Shown here: in pieces, positions 1 to 11,984 of the stretch
Numbering within the stretch: the first letter of the stretch is position 1
Layout: each line of letters starts with the position of its first letter
Position numbers and translations under genes: made by a program
Origin: Actinobacteria bacterium casp-actino5
GTDB taxonomy: Bacteria; Actinomycetota; Acidimicrobiia; Acidimicrobiales; Ilumatobacteraceae
DNA: 64,000 bases
Assembly (NCBI GenBank): GCA_001510385.1
Contig: LFFE01000015.1
Coordinates: 106,761-170,760 of the forward strand
Direction of reading: 5' to 3'
The notes under the pieces: model-generated
Databases searched by the model: none
The model's input: only the letters and a program-made list of their open reading frames with translations
What the model was told of the DNA's origin: nothing

Positions 1-297
1 TCTGAGAAATGGGAAAAGCGCTACGCCGAGGACGAGTGGTACCGCCACCTGTACCGAACCGGCAACGCATATCACGGAGTTCATCCGTTCTATGCCTGGT
101 ACTGGGGCGCGCACGGTCAGCAATGGGCGGGCAAGGTCATCATTGTTGGGGGCGATCCGACTGCGGTTCGTCGAATGGGATTCACTCCTGCTTCAACGAT
201 GGATGACGCCTTCGAACTCGCTTCCGATGTCGTTGGTCGCTCGCCATCCATCACCCATCTACATGTTCCATCAGTTCTTGTTGCCGATGTGAAGTGA
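1..297 (+). CDS. LarA-like (lactate racemase domain / DUF2088) protein, C-terminal fragment
   Basis: Frame 1 is open from the first base of the window to a TGA at 295-297, giving the last 98 residues of a gene that starts upstream. The segment contains HGVHPFYAWYWG, then KVIIVGGDP, then GFTPASTMDDAFELA and a closing SITHLHVP stretch. This matches the C-terminal layout of LarA-like proteins: a Rossmann-like strand, an 'eeAle.A' helix and a final strand. LarA enzymes use a nickel-pincer nucleotide cofactor to racemise 2-hydroxy acids, but many actinobacterial members have no assigned substrate. The next gene overlaps it by an ATGA, implying co-transcription. The catalytic N-terminal domain is outside the window, so the family call rests on the C-terminus only. 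Confidence 0.6.
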   Translation, partial: SEKWEKRYAEDEWYRHLYRTGNAYHGVHPFYAWYWGAHGQQWAGKVIIVGGDPTAVRRMGFTPASTMDDAFELASDVVGRSPSITHLHVPSVLVADVK

Positions 298-1319
298 CCG
301 AAATGGCAACAAAACGTCACCTCACTCGACGGGCCCAGCAACTTGCATCACGAACCGAGCACGCCATTCGGCTTGTTGCTAAGCCTCTCGCGAAATATGG
401 CTTTCCTTGGCGTTCTCCGACGGTACCAAGGGGTATAACTGTTCCCGAGAAGCCAGACACTCTAGGAAGCAACTTCGAGACTGATTGGGCTCGACGTCCG
501 CTTGCGTCGGTCACTCGTTCTGCGTTTACCGCTGGCCCGATGAAGCTGATGACAACTGTGCTTGCTCGACCAGAGATACTCGGGCTTGATCGCCTGGCAG
601 ATCTTGCTCGGCTTGATGATCCACCGCCGCTCATTTTCGCCCCTGACCATCACAGCCATCTCGACACATCCGTCATGATTCAAGCCATTCCACCAGCGTG
701 GCGACGCGACCTTGTCGTTGCTGCGGCGGCCGATTATTTCTTCGACAAGCGCTGGAAGGCAACCTTCTCGGCGCTTGCGCTCAATGCGATTCCGATCGAC
801 CGTGAGGCGACAGGACGGCAATCTGCTGATCTATTTCGCGACCTGATTGACGAGGGCAGAAGTTTGCTCATCTATCCGGAAGGTGGTCGCTCACCCGACG
901 GATGGGCTCAACCATTCAAGGGAGGAGCTGCGTACCTCTCTGCCAAGACTGGCGTCGCGGTGGTGCCTGTCCATATTGAGGGAACGGGAGCAATCTTCGG
1001 AAAAGGGATGAAGAAGCCTCGTCCTGGCCGAACCAGGGTCATCTTTGGCGAGCCGCTGTTGTCATTACCTGATGAAAATACCCGTCGCTACAACGCACGC
1101 ATTGAAGCTGCAGTTGGCCGCCTTACTGAGGAATCAGTAAGCGATTATTGGACTGCTGCACGGAAGGCCTCTGCAGGAACAGCGAACCGACTCGAAGGCC
1201 CGTCAACATCAAGTTGGCGACGCAAATGGCTCCTCACAGAGCGGCGCCACCGAGAAATCTCCGGTCGAAATAGTCGACCGGAACGCTCGTGGCCAAACCT
1301 CGGACCCCGGCAGAATTAG
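294..1319 (+). CDS. Lysophospholipid acyltransferase, PlsC family
   Basis: A 341-residue protein whose PlsC/LPLAT domain covers roughly residues 100-260. The acyltransferase HX4D motif is seen as HHSHLD near residue 118, and the glycerophosphate-binding block as YPEGGRSPDG near residue 194. It probably transfers an acyl group from acyl-CoA or acyl-ACP to a lysophospholipid or other acceptor at the inner face of the membrane. The start ATG overlaps the TGA of the LarA-like gene (ATGA); an alternative ATG lies at 303. The last 50 residues are basic, low in hydrophobics and outside the domain. It converges on the LysM lipoprotein gene with a 12-bp gap. The acceptor cannot be told from sequence. 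Confidence 0.85.
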   Translation: MTEMATKRHLTRRAQQLASRTEHAIRLVAKPLAKYGFPWRSPTVPRGITVPEKPDTLGSNFETDWARRPLASVTRSAFTAGPMKLMTTVLARPEILGLDRLADLARLDDPPPLIFAPDHHSHLDTSVMIQAIPPAWRRDLVVAAAADYFFDKRWKATFSALALNAIPIDREATGRQSADLFRDLIDEGRSLLIYPEGGRSPDGWAQPFKGGAAYLSAKTGVAVVPVHIEGTGAIFGKGMKKPRPGRTRVIFGEPLLSLPDENTRRYNARIEAAVGRLTEESVSDYWTAARKASAGTANRLEGPSTSSWRRKWLLTERRHREISGRNSRPERSWPNLGPRQN

Positions 1320-1331
1320 CGATTGTTGCGG

Positions 1332-1913
1332 TCAGCAGTCGCCGACTGGAATTGCGATTGTTCCGCCAAGCAAGAAACTGAGGTATGTCGCGTTCGTCGC
1401 ATTTGCGCGTGCCAGAGCCTCGATAGAAATCGAATATTGTTCCGCGACCACAGTTGGATTATCCCCAGACACAATGACGTGCTCAAGGACAGAACATCCC
1501 GTCGATGAACCATCAGTGGAATTCTGGCTATTCAGTAAAAGTCCGGCGCCAGGCATGATCGCGCCAGCAGGAATGACGACAGTTCCGCCAATTGGGAATG
1601 CCGAGTAGTCAGGATTTGAACGGTTGGCATCATTCAACTGGGCGAGCGAAATGCTGTAGAGATCTGCGAGGTAGGACGGATTGTCGTTTGCGACGATCGT
1701 GTGCTGGTAGGGCTCACCGATCTGGCCGGGAAGGGTTGTCGTCGTCGTTGGGGCGATTGTTGTCGTCGTCGTGACAAGCTCTTTCACTACATATGACGTG
1801 GGTTCAATGGGCGAAACTGTCGGTGCGCTCGAAGCCGCTCCCCCAGCACAACCTGCCGAAAGAATTGCAACAATCAGTGCACCTGTGAAACCGACAACTA
1901 CTCGGGGAGACAT
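1332..1913 (-). CDS. LysM-repeat lipoprotein
   Basis: The 193-residue product begins with a lipoprotein signal peptide ending in the lipobox LSAGC (lipidated Cys near residue 22). A low-complexity Thr/Pro linker follows, then two LysM-like modules of about 45 residues, each ending in a GGT(V/I).IP strand. LysM modules bind N-acetylglucosamine polymers, so this is probably a peptidoglycan-associated lipoprotein on the outer face of the membrane. The start at 1913 is chosen over an upstream in-frame codon at 1991 because a TACGAT hexamer lies 6 nt before it (leaderless pattern); GGGAGG also sits directly upstream. Two cysteines (one before the second LysM, one C-terminal) could form a disulfide. 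The partner is unknown. Confidence 0.75.
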   Translation of the reverse strand: MSPRVVVGFTGALIVAILSAGCAGGAASSAPTVSPIEPTSYVVKELVTTTTTIAPTTTTTLPGQIGEPYQHTIVANDNPSYLADLYSISLAQLNDANRSNPDYSAFPIGGTVVIPAGAIMPGAGLLLNSQNSTDGSSTGCSVLEHVIVSGDNPTVVAEQYSISIEALARANATNATYLSFLLGGTIAIPVGDC

Positions 1914-1987
1914 CCTCCCATCGTACGTCCTTGACCAGTTCGAGAAGCGGCACTTGATACGGCGACTGCTGACCGAGTCAGCGTCAT

Positions 1988-3439
1988 TCACATCAGCGGG
2001 CGGTCCCCTGGCTTAACAGGTGTCGGCAACCGCGACTGGTTCATGAGGTACGCGTCAACACCAGCAGCAGCCGAGCGACCCTCCGCGATGGCCCACACGA
2101 TGAGACTCTGGCCTCTACCCATATCACCAGCAACGAAGACACCAGGAATCGACGTCATGAAGTTGTCGTCGCGGGCAACATTGCCTCTCTGATCTAACTC
2201 CACGCCAAGCGTGTCAAGCCATGATCCTTTCTCCGGGCCAACAAAACCCATCGCAAGGAACACGAAATCTGCAGGCAACTCGCTCTCGGTACCTTCGATC
2301 TTTTTGAATGCACCATCAACCAACTCAACTTCATGGATCGCTAGGGCCTTAACGTTCCCGTTTCCGTCATCGATGAAACGTTCAGTGTTGACGCTGTAGA
2401 TGCGCTCTCCGCCCTCTTCGTGCGCAGATGACACTCTGTAGATCATTGCGTACTGCGGCCACGGGTTTCCACCGGCTCGCTCCTCTGGGGGCTGGGGCAT
2501 AATTTCGAGTTGCGTCACCGATGCAGCGCCTTGACGTAGCGCGGTTCCCAGGCAATCTGCACCTGTATCGCCGCCTCCAATAATGACCACATGACCACCG
2601 TTGACATCAATGGGTGATGAGTCGGTGTCTCCGAGCTGCACTCGATTCGCAAGCGGCAGATACTCCATCGCTTGGTAAATGTTTCCAAGCTCACGACCAG
2701 GGACAGGGAGGTCGCGCCAAGCAGTTGCCCCACATGCAAGGACCACAGCGTCGTGAGAGGCTCGCAGAACGTCGATATCGACGTTGTCGCCGACAATCGC
2801 TCCAGTCCGGAATTCGGTTCCTTCCGCCGACATCTGTTCGATACGCCGGTCAATGTGATGCTTCTCCATCTTGAACTCAGGAATTCCGTACCGGAGAAGT
2901 CCGCCAATTCTGTCAGCTCGCTCAAGCACTGTGACGCTGTGCCCTGCACGAGTTAACTGTTGAGCTGCAGCGAGACCCGCTGGACCCGAACCGATCACAG
3001 CAACGCGATGCCCCGTTAAAGAACTGGGAACCTGCGGGACGATCCATCCCTCTTCGAACGCACGATCCACAATTTCGACCTCAACCTGCTTGATTGCAAC
3101 TGCTGGCTGGTTGATGCCTACAACGCAGGCAGATTCGCACGGAGCCGGACACAAGCGGCCCGTGAATTCAGGGAAGTTGTTTGTGGCATGAAGACGCTCG
3201 ATCGCCTGACGCCATTGGTTTCGGTACACAAGGTCATTCCAATCGGGAATGAGGTTTCCGAGCGGACAACCGTTGTTGCAGAACGGAATACCACAGTCCA
3301 TGCACCGACCCGCCTGCGTTCGAACCTCATCGGATGGGAAATCCTCGTAGACCTCTTTCCAGTCACGGAGTCGGACCGGCACGGGTCGCCGTTGAGGGAG
3401 TTTGCGCTCCCACTGAAGGAATCCTGTTGTTTCACCCAC
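1988..3439 (-). CDS. gltD: Glutamate synthase (NADPH) small subunit
   Basis: This 483-residue flavoprotein passes electrons from NADPH through FAD and two [4Fe-4S] clusters to the GltB subunit. Visible motifs are the N-terminal cluster cysteines ([14 protein letters not shown] and CPAPCESAC), the FAD-binding [10 protein letters not shown] near residue 150, and the NADPH-binding GGGDTGADC near residue 300. A late [14 protein letters not shown] block forms the second FAD contact. Length is normal for the family. It follows gltB with an 8-bp overlap, so the two are an operon and probably translationally coupled. Together they make two glutamates from glutamine and 2-oxoglutarate, the assimilatory GOGAT step. 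Confidence 0.97.
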   Translation of the reverse strand: MGETTGFLQWERKLPQRRPVPVRLRDWKEVYEDFPSDEVRTQAGRCMDCGIPFCNNGCPLGNLIPDWNDLVYRNQWRQAIERLHATNNFPEFTGRLCPAPCESACVVGINQPAVAIKQVEVEIVDRAFEEGWIVPQVPSSLTGHRVAVIGSGPAGLAAAQQLTRAGHSVTVLERADRIGGLLRYGIPEFKMEKHHIDRRIEQMSAEGTEFRTGAIVGDNVDIDVLRASHDAVVLACGATAWRDLPVPGRELGNIYQAMEYLPLANRVQLGDTDSSPIDVNGGHVVIIGGGDTGADCLGTALRQGAASVTQLEIMPQPPEERAGGNPWPQYAMIYRVSSAHEEGGERIYSVNTERFIDDGNGNVKALAIHEVELVDGAFKKIEGTESELPADFVFLAMGFVGPEKGSWLDTLGVELDQRGNVARDDNFMTSIPGVFVAGDMGRGQSLIVWAIAEGRSAAAGVDAYLMNQSRLPTPVKPGDRPLM

Positions 3440-6400
3440 GGGCAGCCTCCATCACTCGGTTGATTGCCTCCGACTCAGACAGGCCTTCACGCTCCGCCGA
3501 TTCGAGGACCTCGAGAACACGCCGGTAGTCGGTCGGCATGATCTTTCTAAATTTGCTCACTTCGACGCTCCAGGATGACAACATACGCTCCGCAGTTTGA
3601 CTGCCGGTCATCTCTTGGTGGCGCTTAATAAGCGTTTTCAGTTGATCGCGATCAGTATCAGTCAATATTTCAATTGCGACCATCTCAGGGTTCACCCGGC
3701 GATCTACGTCACCATCTCGGTCATACAAGTAGGCAACTCCGCCCGACATCCCTGCTCCAAAATTTCGACCCGTCGAACCAAGCACGACAACCGTTCCTCC
3801 GGTCATGTACTCACATCCATGATCACCGACTCCCTCAACCACTGCGGTCGCCCCGGAGTTTCGGACACAGAATCGTTCACCGACCAGACCTCGAATGAAT
3901 ATCTCACCACCGGTCGCTCCATAACAAATCACGTTGCCGGCAATGACCTGATCTTCAGCAACGAACGATGCTTGTTCATCTGGCCGGATAACGATGCGGC
4001 CTCCCGAAAGGCCCTTTCCGACGTAGTCGTTCGCATCACCCCAGAGATGAATGTCGACGCCTTTAGGGATAAATGCGCCAAGGCTCTGTCCGGCTGAACC
4101 CGTGAAATTGATCCTTATTGTTCCGTCGGGAAGGCCTTCGTTACGCCACTTCTTTGTGATCTCATGCCCGAGCAGCGTGCCGACCGTTCGATTCACGTTC
4201 CGAATCTCGGAGTCGATGACAACAGGAATCGCATCATCAATCGCAGTGCGAGACTTTGCAATCAACTCCTGATCTAGCGCCTCATCAAGACCGTGGTCTT
4301 GACTCGTTGTGCAGTGGAATGACTGCTCATAACGATTATCTGCCGGCATCAAGATTGGCGAAATGTCCAACCCAGACGCCTTCCAATGGTCGACGGCTGG
4401 TCGGAAATCGAGCGCCTCAACCCTCCCGATCATTTCGTCAATCGTTCGGAAGCCGAGCTCGGCCATCAACTCGCGAACCTCTTGAGCTACGAATTCGAAG
4501 AAATTGACAACAAACTCCGGCTTGCCAGCGAAACGCTGTCGCAATTCAGGGTTCTGCGTGGCGATACCAACAGGGCATGTATCAAGGTGACAAACGCGCA
4601 TCATCACGCATCCAGAGACCACCAGAGGGGCGGTTGCGAAGCCATATTCTTCGGCTCCAAGAAGCGCTGCAACGACAACGTCGCGCCCTGTCTTCAGTTG
4701 GCCGTCTGTTTGAACAACAATGCGGTCGCGAAGACCGTTCATCACCAACGTCTGCTGCGTTTCAGCAAGCCCCAACTCCCAGGGTCCGCCCGCATGCTTG
4801 AGCGAGGTCAGCGGAGACGCTCCAGTTCCACCGTCATGACCGCTGATCAACACAACGTCAGCTTTTGCCTTCGACACTCCGGCTGCAACAGTTCCGACAC
4901 CCATTTCGGCAACCAACTTGACGTGAATACGTGCGAGCGGGTTCGCATTTTTCAGGTCATGAATGAGTTGCTTGAGATCTTCAATCGAATAGATGTCATG
5001 GTGTGGAGGTGGGCTAATGAGACCAACACCAGGGGTGGAGTAGCGCGTCTTCGCAACCCACGGGTACACCTTGTGACCGGGCAACTGACCGCCTTCACCA
5101 GGCTTCGCACCTTGAGCCATTTTGATCTGAATGTCGTCAGAGTTGGTGAGGTACTCGGCTGTCACACCAAAACGCCCCGAGGCGACTTGCTTAATCGAGG
5201 AACGACGCTGCGGATCGTGCAAACGCTCCGAATCTTCGCCTCCCTCGCCGGTATTCGATTTTGCGCCAATCGAATTCATCGCAACCGCAAGTGTTTCGTG
5301 CGCTTCAGCAGAGATCGAGCCATACGACATCGCTCCGGTAGAGAATCGCTTCATGATTGACTCGGCAGATTCCACCTCATCGATAGAAATCGGCGTGCGA
5401 TTGTCCGCAAATTTGAACAGTCCGCGTAGGGTTGCGAGACGTTCAGATTGATCGTCCACACGCGAGCTGTATTCCTTGAAAATGTCCCAGCGCTTTTCGC
5501 GGGTCGCGTGCTGCAACTTAAACACGGTTTCCGGATTGAAGAGGTGATACTCCCCTTCCCTCCGCCATTGGTACTCCCCACCAGCCTCAAGCTGCCGGTG
5601 AGCCCGCTGCTCTGGACGTTCCGGATGTGCAGAGCGATGACGTAATGCCACCGCGTTCGCGATCTCATCGAGGCCAATGCCACCGAGTCGACTCACCGTT
5701 CCGGTGAAGTATCGGTCAATTGTTTCGGTTCCGATACCGATCGCCTCAAAGATTTGCGCACCCGTGTATGAAGCAACGGTTGAAACACCCATCTTCGACA
5801 TGACCTTGACGACGCCTTTTCCACACGACTTGATGTAACGCCGAATCGCGACAGTCGGGTCTTCACCACCGAGCCCATGCATCCCTTCTACGATGAGATC
5901 CTCGATAGTTTCGAACGCAAGATATGGATTGATTGCGCCAGCTCCGTAACCAATGAGAAGCGCCATGTGATGAATCTCTCGTGCGTCACCGGATTCAACG
6001 ACCAAACCAACCTTTGTACGCTGCTTTGTACGGACTAAATGATGGTGAACACCGGCGGTGACGAGCAGAGAAGGAATCGGTGCGAACGTCGCATCGGTAT
6101 TTCGATCAGACAGCACGATGATTCGTGCCCCCTCGTCAATCGCAACAGACACTTCTTCGAAAATCTCTTCAAGCCTGCGCTCAAGTCCAACTCCTCCTGA
6201 CGACACCGGGTACAACGCCCGTACTGTGTGTGACACGAATTCTTCTCGGCCACCTTCGCCGGCAGCGTGGACAATTTTAGCGAGCTCATCGTTGTCGATA
6301 ATGGGGAACGGAAGGACCAACCGACGACAGTTTTCAGGGCCTGGCATGAGCAGGTTTCCTTCAGGGCCGATCGTTGATCCAATCGCAGTGACAACTTCTT

Positions 6401-7964
6401 CTCGAATTGCATCAAGTGGCGGATTCGTCACCTGAGCGAACAACTGCTGGAAGTAATCGAAAATGAGGCGAGGCCGATCCGACAGAACCGCAAGAGGCGT
6501 ATCTGTACCCATCGAACCGATCGGCTCAATGCCAGATTTTGCCATCGGCGCCAAAATAATCTTCAGTTCCTCATGGGTATATCCAAAAATCTGCTGACGG
6601 CGGCGCACGCTGTCATGGCTGAATACTGCATGTTCGCGTTCAGGCAAGTCCTCAAGGTTCACCATTCCCGCTGCAAGCCATTCTGCGTATGGCTGTTCAG
6701 ATGCAAGGCGCTTCTTGATCTCCTCGTCGTCGACAATTCGACCTTCTCGGGTGTCGATCAGGAACATACGCCCGGGCTGTAGACGCCCCTTCGTCACGAT
6801 CTTCGTCGGGTCAATTTCGATCACACCAACTTCAGAGGCCATCACGACAAGGTCATCATCGGTGACCCAGTAGCGACTTGGGCGCAAACCATTCCGATCA
6901 AGCACCGCACCAATAACTTCACCATCGGTGAACGTGACACTCGCCGGACCGTCCCATGGTTCCATCAAGGCGGCGTGGTAGCGGTAAAAATCCCGACGAT
7001 CCTGATCCATATCGGCGTTGTTTTCCCATGCTTCGGGAATCATCATCAGCACCGCATGCTCAATCGACCGACCCCCAAGGTGCAACAACTCGAGAGCTTC
7101 GTCAAAACGTGCGGTATCAGACCCTCCCGGAGTGCAAATAGGAAGGGCCCGATCAAGACCTGGCAGAAGCTCAGTTGACGCGAGAGCTTCACGAGCATGC
7201 ATCCAGTTTTGGTTCCCTTGAACAGTGTTGATCTCACCGTTGTGCGCGACAAAGCGGTACGGGTGCGCAAGCGGCCAGGACGGGAACGTGTTTGTCGAAA
7301 ACCGCGAATGAACGAGCAGCAATGCACTCTCAATCAACGGGTTCGTGAGATCGGGGAAGAACGCGCTCAACTGCGGGGTCGTCAGCATTCCCTTATACAC
7401 GATGGTTCGAGACGAAAGTGACGAGAAGTAGACATCGTCAAGTTCGTGTTCAATGCGTTTACGAGCGACGAAGGTAAGCCGATCCAAATTGATGCCGGAT
7501 CGGCGGTCAGGAGCCGCACAGAACAACTGCCAGAACGATGGTATAGCCGCCCGCGCTGTCACCCCAAGCGTGCTTGGATCAACTGGGAGTTCGCGCCACG
7601 CGAGGAACTCAAGGCCCTCTTCAAGCAAGATCCGCTCGATATCGGAACGCGCCCTCTTGGCGGCTTCTTCGCTTTGCGGGAGAAAGCCAATTCCGACCGC
7701 ATAGGATCCGGCTTCTGGAAGTTCAACTGACACCACGTCACGAAACAACCGGTCTGGAATCTGCAACAGGATGCCCGCACCATCGCCAGTGTCGGGCTCA
7801 GCACCTGTAGCACCACGGTGTTCCATATTGGTGAGGGCAAGAAGACCCGTTTGAACGAGTTCATTCGACTTTTCACCACGAAGATTCGCGACGAAAGAAA
7901 CACCGCAGGAGTCATGTTCGAATCGCGGGTCGTATAGACCTCGCGCGGGCATCAAACTTGGCAT
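3432..7964 (-). CDS. gltB: Glutamate synthase (NADPH) large subunit
   Basis: About 1510 residues, the usual size. The N-terminal glutaminase (class II amidotransferase) domain has its nucleophile in HDSCGVS; the Cys becomes N-terminal after propeptide removal. A central domain, an FMN-binding synthase barrel ([14 protein letters not shown] region) and the C-terminal beta-helix (GGVAYLYD region) follow. The [3Fe-4S] ligands are in [15 protein letters not shown]. Ammonia is released from glutamine and channelled to the synthase site, where 2-oxoglutarate is reductively aminated. ATG 7964 is preferred because GTGGAG lies about 9 nt upstream; an in-frame TTG lies at 7985 and another ATG at 7952. 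Operon with gltD. Confidence 0.97.
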   Translation of the reverse strand: MPSLMPARGLYDPRFEHDSCGVSFVANLRGEKSNELVQTGLLALTNMEHRGATGAEPDTGDGAGILLQIPDRLFRDVVSVELPEAGSYAVGIGFLPQSEEAAKRARSDIERILLEEGLEFLAWRELPVDPSTLGVTARAAIPSFWQLFCAAPDRRSGINLDRLTFVARKRIEHELDDVYFSSLSSRTIVYKGMLTTPQLSAFFPDLTNPLIESALLLVHSRFSTNTFPSWPLAHPYRFVAHNGEINTVQGNQNWMHAREALASTELLPGLDRALPICTPGGSDTARFDEALELLHLGGRSIEHAVLMMIPEAWENNADMDQDRRDFYRYHAALMEPWDGPASVTFTDGEVIGAVLDRNGLRPSRYWVTDDDLVVMASEVGVIEIDPTKIVTKGRLQPGRMFLIDTREGRIVDDEEIKKRLASEQPYAEWLAAGMVNLEDLPEREHAVFSHDSVRRRQQIFGYTHEELKIILAPMAKSGIEPIGSMGTDTPLAVLSDRPRLIFDYFQQLFAQVTNPPLDAIREEVVTAIGSTIGPEGNLLMPGPENCRRLVLPFPIIDNDELAKIVHAAGEGGREEFVSHTVRALYPVSSGGVGLERRLEEIFEEVSVAIDEGARIIVLSDRNTDATFAPIPSLLVTAGVHHHLVRTKQRTKVGLVVESGDAREIHHMALLIGYGAGAINPYLAFETIEDLIVEGMHGLGGEDPTVAIRRYIKSCGKGVVKVMSKMGVSTVASYTGAQIFEAIGIGTETIDRYFTGTVSRLGGIGLDEIANAVALRHRSAHPERPEQRAHRQLEAGGEYQWRREGEYHLFNPETVFKLQHATREKRWDIFKEYSSRVDDQSERLATLRGLFKFADNRTPISIDEVESAESIMKRFSTGAMSYGSISAEAHETLAVAMNSIGAKSNTGEGGEDSERLHDPQRRSSIKQVASGRFGVTAEYLTNSDDIQIKMAQGAKPGEGGQLPGHKVYPWVAKTRYSTPGVGLISPPPHHDIYSIEDLKQLIHDLKNANPLARIHVKLVAEMGVGTVAAGVSKAKADVVLISGHDGGTGASPLTSLKHAGGPWELGLAETQQTLVMNGLRDRIVVQTDGQLKTGRDVVVAALLGAEEYGFATAPLVVSGCVMMRVCHLDTCPVGIATQNPELRQRFAGKPEFVVNFFEFVAQEVRELMAELGFRTIDEMIGRVEALDFRPAVDHWKASGLDISPILMPADNRYEQSFHCTTSQDHGLDEALDQELIAKSRTAIDDAIPVVIDSEIRNVNRTVGTLLGHEITKKWRNEGLPDGTIRINFTGSAGQSLGAFIPKGVDIHLWGDANDYVGKGLSGGRIVIRPDEQASFVAEDQVIAGNVICYGATGGEIFIRGLVGERFCVRNSGATAVVEGVGDHGCEYMTGGTVVVLGSTGRNFGAGMSGGVAYLYDRDGDVDRRVNPEMVAIEILTDTDRDQLKTLIKRHQEMTGSQTAERMLSSWSVEVSKFRKIMPTDYRRVLEVLESAEREGLSESEAINRVMEAARG

Positions 7965-8064
7965 CGTCGATTCTCCACTACTCAAAATTGGGGGGATGAA
8001 GCTCCGGGACGACGCTGGCCCAGAAAGGTTATGTTACTTGAATTCTCGGTGAATACCGAATGAT

Positions 8065-8928
8065 TCAGTCGTTGAGTACCGGCTCTCGCTTCTCAAGATT
8101 CGCCTGAATGACCTCAATTTGGTTCGGAGTTCCAATAAGAGCTGCCACCTCGGCGCGCTCGGCAGCGAATTGATCGCCTGCCCCGTTCACAAACGACGAC
8201 GACAGCAGGCGCTTGGCAGCCCGAACAGCATGAGGGTTTCTTGATGCAATCTGGCGAGCCATCGCAAGAGCAGTTTCGAGTGGCGAATCCGACAGTGTCG
8301 TGACGAGGCCGAGTTGAGCCCCCTCTCGAGCATCCAAGACTCGAGCGGTGTAGGTCAACTCCCTTGCGACATCGGGTCGCACAAGTTTGTCGAGAATATG
8401 TGTTCCAGTCATGTCAGGGATAATTCCCCAGTGCACCTCCCGGACGGAAAGCTCAGTATCGGGATGCGCCACTCGAATATCGGCCCCGAGTGCGATTTGC
8501 AGTCCACCGCCGAGGGCATGACCGTGCAACGCAGCAATCACAGGAACTTCAAGTTCTTGCCATACCCAACACACTTGCTGCCCCAGGTGAGTGAGCCCGG
8601 ACTCTGTCAGTCGGCCCGGACTATTCGGATCACCGGCCATCGATGGCCCGTCGCCCATCATCGAAGCGAAACCAGAGAAATCGAGTCCGGCGCAAAACGA
8701 CGCTCCATCACCGTGTACCACCACGACCCGAACCTCGGACATTTCCTTGAGTTTTGCTCCAGCCGCCGCAATGGCAGCGAATTGCTCCCCGTCGAGTGCG
8801 TTTCGTTTGTCAGCGCGATCGAACGTGACAAGCGCAACGTGGTTATGAACCGCGATTGTCACACGATCGGAGGAATCAGCACTATGTGCAACGAAACCGT
8901 CAGGCAATTGGGTTGAGGTGGTGCTCAT
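8065..8928 (-). CDS. Enoyl-CoA hydratase/isomerase family protein (crotonase fold)
   Basis: A 287-residue crotonase-fold protein. It shows the CoA-binding start (KRNALDGEQF), the first oxyanion-hole segment (SFCAGLDF) and the second (HGHALGGGLQIALGADIR). This fold hydrates, isomerises or otherwise processes enoyl-CoA thioesters, usually in beta-oxidation or related acid degradation. The residue following REVHWGIIPD leaves the exact reaction open, and substrate length cannot be read from sequence. It stands alone, divergent from the nitroreductase gene. No Shine-Dalgarno or clear -10 hexamer was seen before its ATG. Confidence 0.85.
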   Translation of the reverse strand: MSTTSTQLPDGFVAHSADSSDRVTIAVHNHVALVTFDRADKRNALDGEQFAAIAAAGAKLKEMSEVRVVVVHGDGASFCAGLDFSGFASMMGDGPSMAGDPNSPGRLTESGLTHLGQQVCWVWQELEVPVIAALHGHALGGGLQIALGADIRVAHPDTELSVREVHWGIIPDMTGTHILDKLVRPDVARELTYTARVLDAREGAQLGLVTTLSDSPLETALAMARQIASRNPHAVRAAKRLLSSSFVNGAGDQFAAERAEVAALIGTPNQIEVIQANLEKREPVLND

Positions 8929-9019
8929 TTCCCAATGCTTTCACATCAACTCTTACATGTACGAATTCTGATTTCGCTTCACTGCGTTACTACACACCCG
9001 TGTCTGCAAAGATTCGGCC

Positions 9020-9676
9020 ATGACAAAACTCAACCTCAGTGCCGACGAAGTTTTGACCACCACCCGAAGTGTTCGCAAGCGGCTCGATTTCGAGCGAGAG
9101 GTGTCGACCGAAACCATCATGGAGTGCCTCGACATAGCTCTTCAGGCACCGTCTGGATCCAATCGTCAAGGCTGGCAGTGGATGTTCATCACTGATCAAT
9201 CAGACCGAACGGCATTGAAAGAGATCTATGCCGAGAACTTTGCTGCGTACCGGCAGATGCCTCGACCCGAATATGCAGCTGATGATCCGAGAGCTGCGGC
9301 AACTCCGCGCGTTGTCGACTCCGCTCAGTACCTTGCTGACACCTTTGAGAAGGCACCGGTCCTTCTGATTCCTTGCCTAGAGGGTCGACCCGATGCAGAA
9401 AACTCTGCGGCATTTTGGGGATCGCTTCTACCAGCGGTTTGGAGCTTCATGCTCGCATTGCGAGAACGCGGACTCGGTTCAGCTTGGACAACCCTTCACC
9501 TCCCGAACGGCGGCGAGAAGAAGGCAGCGGATCTACTCGGAATACCGTTCGATCGGTACTCTCAGGCGGGTCTCTTCCCTATCGCACACACCATTGGGAC
9601 GGACTTCAAAGTTGCATCACGTCTCCCTGCCGCAGAAGTGAGTCATTGGGGTAAGTGGGGCGAGCGCCTGAGCTGA
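9020..9676 (+). CDS. Nitroreductase family FMN-dependent oxidoreductase
   Basis: This 218-residue protein begins with the family signature TTRSVRKRL and has the FMN-contact segment [12 protein letters not shown] near residue 45. [12 protein letters not shown] stretch near 155 and the closing IAHTIG strand fit the nitroreductase fold. Such enzymes reduce nitro groups, quinones or enals with NAD(P)H, usually as dimers; in F420-using actinobacteria the donor may differ. A distant paralogue lies at 22980-23633. The gene is divergent from the crotonase and ends 43 bp before the aconitase start. The natural substrate is unknown. Confidence 0.85.
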   Translation: MTKLNLSADEVLTTTRSVRKRLDFEREVSTETIMECLDIALQAPSGSNRQGWQWMFITDQSDRTALKEIYAENFAAYRQMPRPEYAADDPRAAATPRVVDSAQYLADTFEKAPVLLIPCLEGRPDAENSAAFWGSLLPAVWSFMLALRERGLGSAWTTLHLPNGGEKKAADLLGIPFDRYSQAGLFPIAHTIGTDFKVASRLPAAEVSHWGKWGERLS

Positions 9677-9707
9677 GTTCAATCTTCGCTTGGGGCGCTT
9701 GCTTCCG

Positions 9708-9719
9708 TATAGTGGTCGC
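9708..9719 (+). promoter_or_regulatory. Leaderless -10 element before aconitase
   Basis: TATAGT at 9708-9713 lies 6 nt before the aconitase ATG at 9720. In actinobacteria this TANNNT spacing places the transcription start at the start codon. It supports ATG 9720 rather than the codon at 9690, which would put the -10 inside the reading frame. No -35 was assigned. Confidence 0.55.
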
Positions 9720-11984
9720 ATGTCCGTGAGCGCCTCAACACCGATCGAACTCGTCAACGCTGTCTACGCATCTCTCCCCGAGAGAGTTTCCCTTGGGCGC
9801 ACCCGTTTGGGTCGCCCTCTCACACTTGCCGAGAAGATTCTTATCAATCATCTTGACGACCCTCAGGGTCAGGAGATGGAGCGCGGAGTCTCATATGCGG
9901 ACTTCAACCCTGATCGCGTTGCGATGCAGGACGCGACGGCCCAGATGGCTCTGCTTCAGTTCATGACAGCCGGGCTTCCCGAGGCAGCAGTCCCATCGAC
10001 AGTTCACTGTGACCACCTCATCCAGGCGAAGGTTGGCGCCTCGATTGACCTCGGAGTGGCAGTCGACACGAACCGCGAGGTTTACGACTTCCTCAGGAGC
10101 GTTTCGGCCAAGTACGGAATCGGCTTCTGGGGTCCCGGATCTGGAATTATCCACCAGGTGGTGCTTGAGAACTACGCATTCCCTGGTGGGATGATGATCG
10201 GGACCGATTCGCATACGCCAAATGCTGGCGGCCTTGGGATGATCGCGATCGGCGTTGGTGGTGCCGATGCAGTCGATGTGATGACCGGCTTCCCTTGGAA
10301 TGTCCGCTGGCCGAAGGTCATTGGTATTCATCTCACGGGGTCACTGAGCGGTTGGGCCTCACCAAAGGACGTCATTCTGGAAGTTGCACGTCTGCTCACA
10401 GTTGAAGGTGGCACGGGAGCCATCGTGGAGTACCACGGGCCCGGTGCAGACTCAATTTCAGCGACTGGCAAAGCAACCATCTGCAATATGGGAGCTGAAA
10501 TCGGTGCAACAACTTCCGTGTTCGCATACGACTCGAATATGTCGGATTATCTCCGTTCGACTGGCAGGGTGGCCATCGCTTCGGCAGCCGACGCTGTCGC
10601 CGATGATCTGCGGCCAGATGAAGGAGCAACGTACGACCAGGTGATTGAGATCAACCTGAGTGATCTCCGTCCGATGATCAACGGCCCTCATTCACCAGAC
10701 CGCGCACACCGCACTGGTTCCGAGGTTGGCACAGCCGCGACCGAAAACGGATGGCCGCTTGAGGTTTCAGCGGCACTCATCGGTTCATGCACGAACTCTT
10801 CATACGAAGATCTGACGAGAGCCGCCTCTATCGCCCGACAGGCAGCCGCACGCGGTTTGACCTCAAAAGTTGACCTGCTCATCACCCCAGGCTCGGAGCA
10901 AACCCGCGCGACGATTGAGCGGGACGGCATCCTTGCCGATCTTGAAGCGGTCGGAGCAACGGTGCTCGCCAATGCCTGCGGGCCATGCATTGGCCAATGG
11001 AGCCGTCCCGAAGAAGCAACTGCGGTTCCGAATTCGATTGTGAACTCGTTTAACCGAAACTTCCCAAAACGCAACGACGGATCCTCAAACACCCTCTCGT
11101 TTGTCACATCACCGGACACCGTGATGGCGATCGCCCTATCGGGTCGGCTCGACTTCGACCCAGTGACTGACACCATCACAGCTCCTGATGGCACAGAGGT
11201 GTCGCTTGACGCCCCCGTTGGTGAAGTATTGCCGGCAGACGGCTACGACCCAGGCGAGGACACCTTTACCGCCCCGCCATCGGATCGAAGTGGCGTTGAC
11301 GTCGTCGTTGCACCCACGAGCGATCGTTTGCAACTTCTCGATCCATTCAACGCATGGGATGGCAATGACTACGAAGGCCTTCCCGTACTTATGAAAGCCC
11401 AAGGAAAGTGCACAACCGACCACATTTCTGCCGCGGGCCCCTGGTTGAAATACCGAGGACACCTCGAAAACATCTCAGGCAACCTATTTGCCGGTGCAGT
11501 AAATGCGTTCGATGATGCAGTTGGAATCGGACTTGATGTCACCGACGGCGACCGTCGCACCTACCCTGAAATTGCTCGTCGCTACCACGAGGCAGGAATC
11601 AAGTGGGTTGCGATTGGAGACCGCAACTATGGCGAAGGTTCCTCGCGTGAACATGCAGCGATGGAACCACGTTTCCGAAATGGTGTCGCAGTTATTGCAC
11701 GATCATTTGCACGTATTCACGAAACCAACCTCAAGAAACAGGGACTACTCCCGTTGACGTTTGCTGATCCAGATTCCTATGAACAAATTGGCGAGGAGGA
11801 TCGCATTGCTCTCCGCGATCTCCCACCGGTACCAGGCCAGAATGTTCGCTGTGTCGCAACACGTCCGGATGGGTCGACCTACGAATTTGAGACAATCCAC
11901 ACGTTCAGCCCCGAGCAAGTCGAGTGGTTCATCGCTGGTTCGGCATTGAACATCGTTCGCGCGAAAGTTGCTGCTGAGTCATAA
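9720..11984 (+). CDS. acn: Aconitate hydratase, mitochondrial-like type
   Basis: A 754-residue TCA-cycle enzyme that isomerises citrate to isocitrate. The length and N-terminal [11 protein letters not shown]...VMQDATAQM pattern resemble the mitochondrial-type aconitases rather than the larger AcnA/IRP or the AcnB form. The [4Fe-4S] ligands are visible as [10 protein letters not shown] and [11 protein letters not shown]. The swivel domain has [15 protein letters not shown]. It lies about 3 kb from citrate synthase on the same strand, so two consecutive TCA enzymes are grouped loosely. Transcription probably starts at the ATG. A gap with hairpins follows. Whether it has a moonlighting RNA-binding role cannot be judged. 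Confidence 0.95.
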   Translation: MSVSASTPIELVNAVYASLPERVSLGRTRLGRPLTLAEKILINHLDDPQGQEMERGVSYADFNPDRVAMQDATAQMALLQFMTAGLPEAAVPSTVHCDHLIQAKVGASIDLGVAVDTNREVYDFLRSVSAKYGIGFWGPGSGIIHQVVLENYAFPGGMMIGTDSHTPNAGGLGMIAIGVGGADAVDVMTGFPWNVRWPKVIGIHLTGSLSGWASPKDVILEVARLLTVEGGTGAIVEYHGPGADSISATGKATICNMGAEIGATTSVFAYDSNMSDYLRSTGRVAIASAADAVADDLRPDEGATYDQVIEINLSDLRPMINGPHSPDRAHRTGSEVGTAATENGWPLEVSAALIGSCTNSSYEDLTRAASIARQAAARGLTSKVDLLITPGSEQTRATIERDGILADLEAVGATVLANACGPCIGQWSRPEEATAVPNSIVNSFNRNFPKRNDGSSNTLSFVTSPDTVMAIALSGRLDFDPVTDTITAPDGTEVSLDAPVGEVLPADGYDPGEDTFTAPPSDRSGVDVVVAPTSDRLQLLDPFNAWDGNDYEGLPVLMKAQGKCTTDHISAAGPWLKYRGHLENISGNLFAGAVNAFDDAVGIGLDVTDGDRRTYPEIARRYHEAGIKWVAIGDRNYGEGSSREHAAMEPRFRNGVAVIARSFARIHETNLKKQGLLPLTFADPDSYEQIGEEDRIALRDLPPVPGQNVRCVATRPDGSTYEFETIHTFSPEQVEWFIAGSALNIVRAKVAAES

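Noticed and set aside
4386..5360. 324-codon plus-strand frame inside gltB
   Set aside because: It is antisense to a strongly conserved gltB segment, with no domain or promoter signal.
8314..8916. 200-codon plus-strand frame inside the crotonase gene
   Set aside because: It is antisense to a clear enoyl-CoA hydratase and has no recognisable motif.
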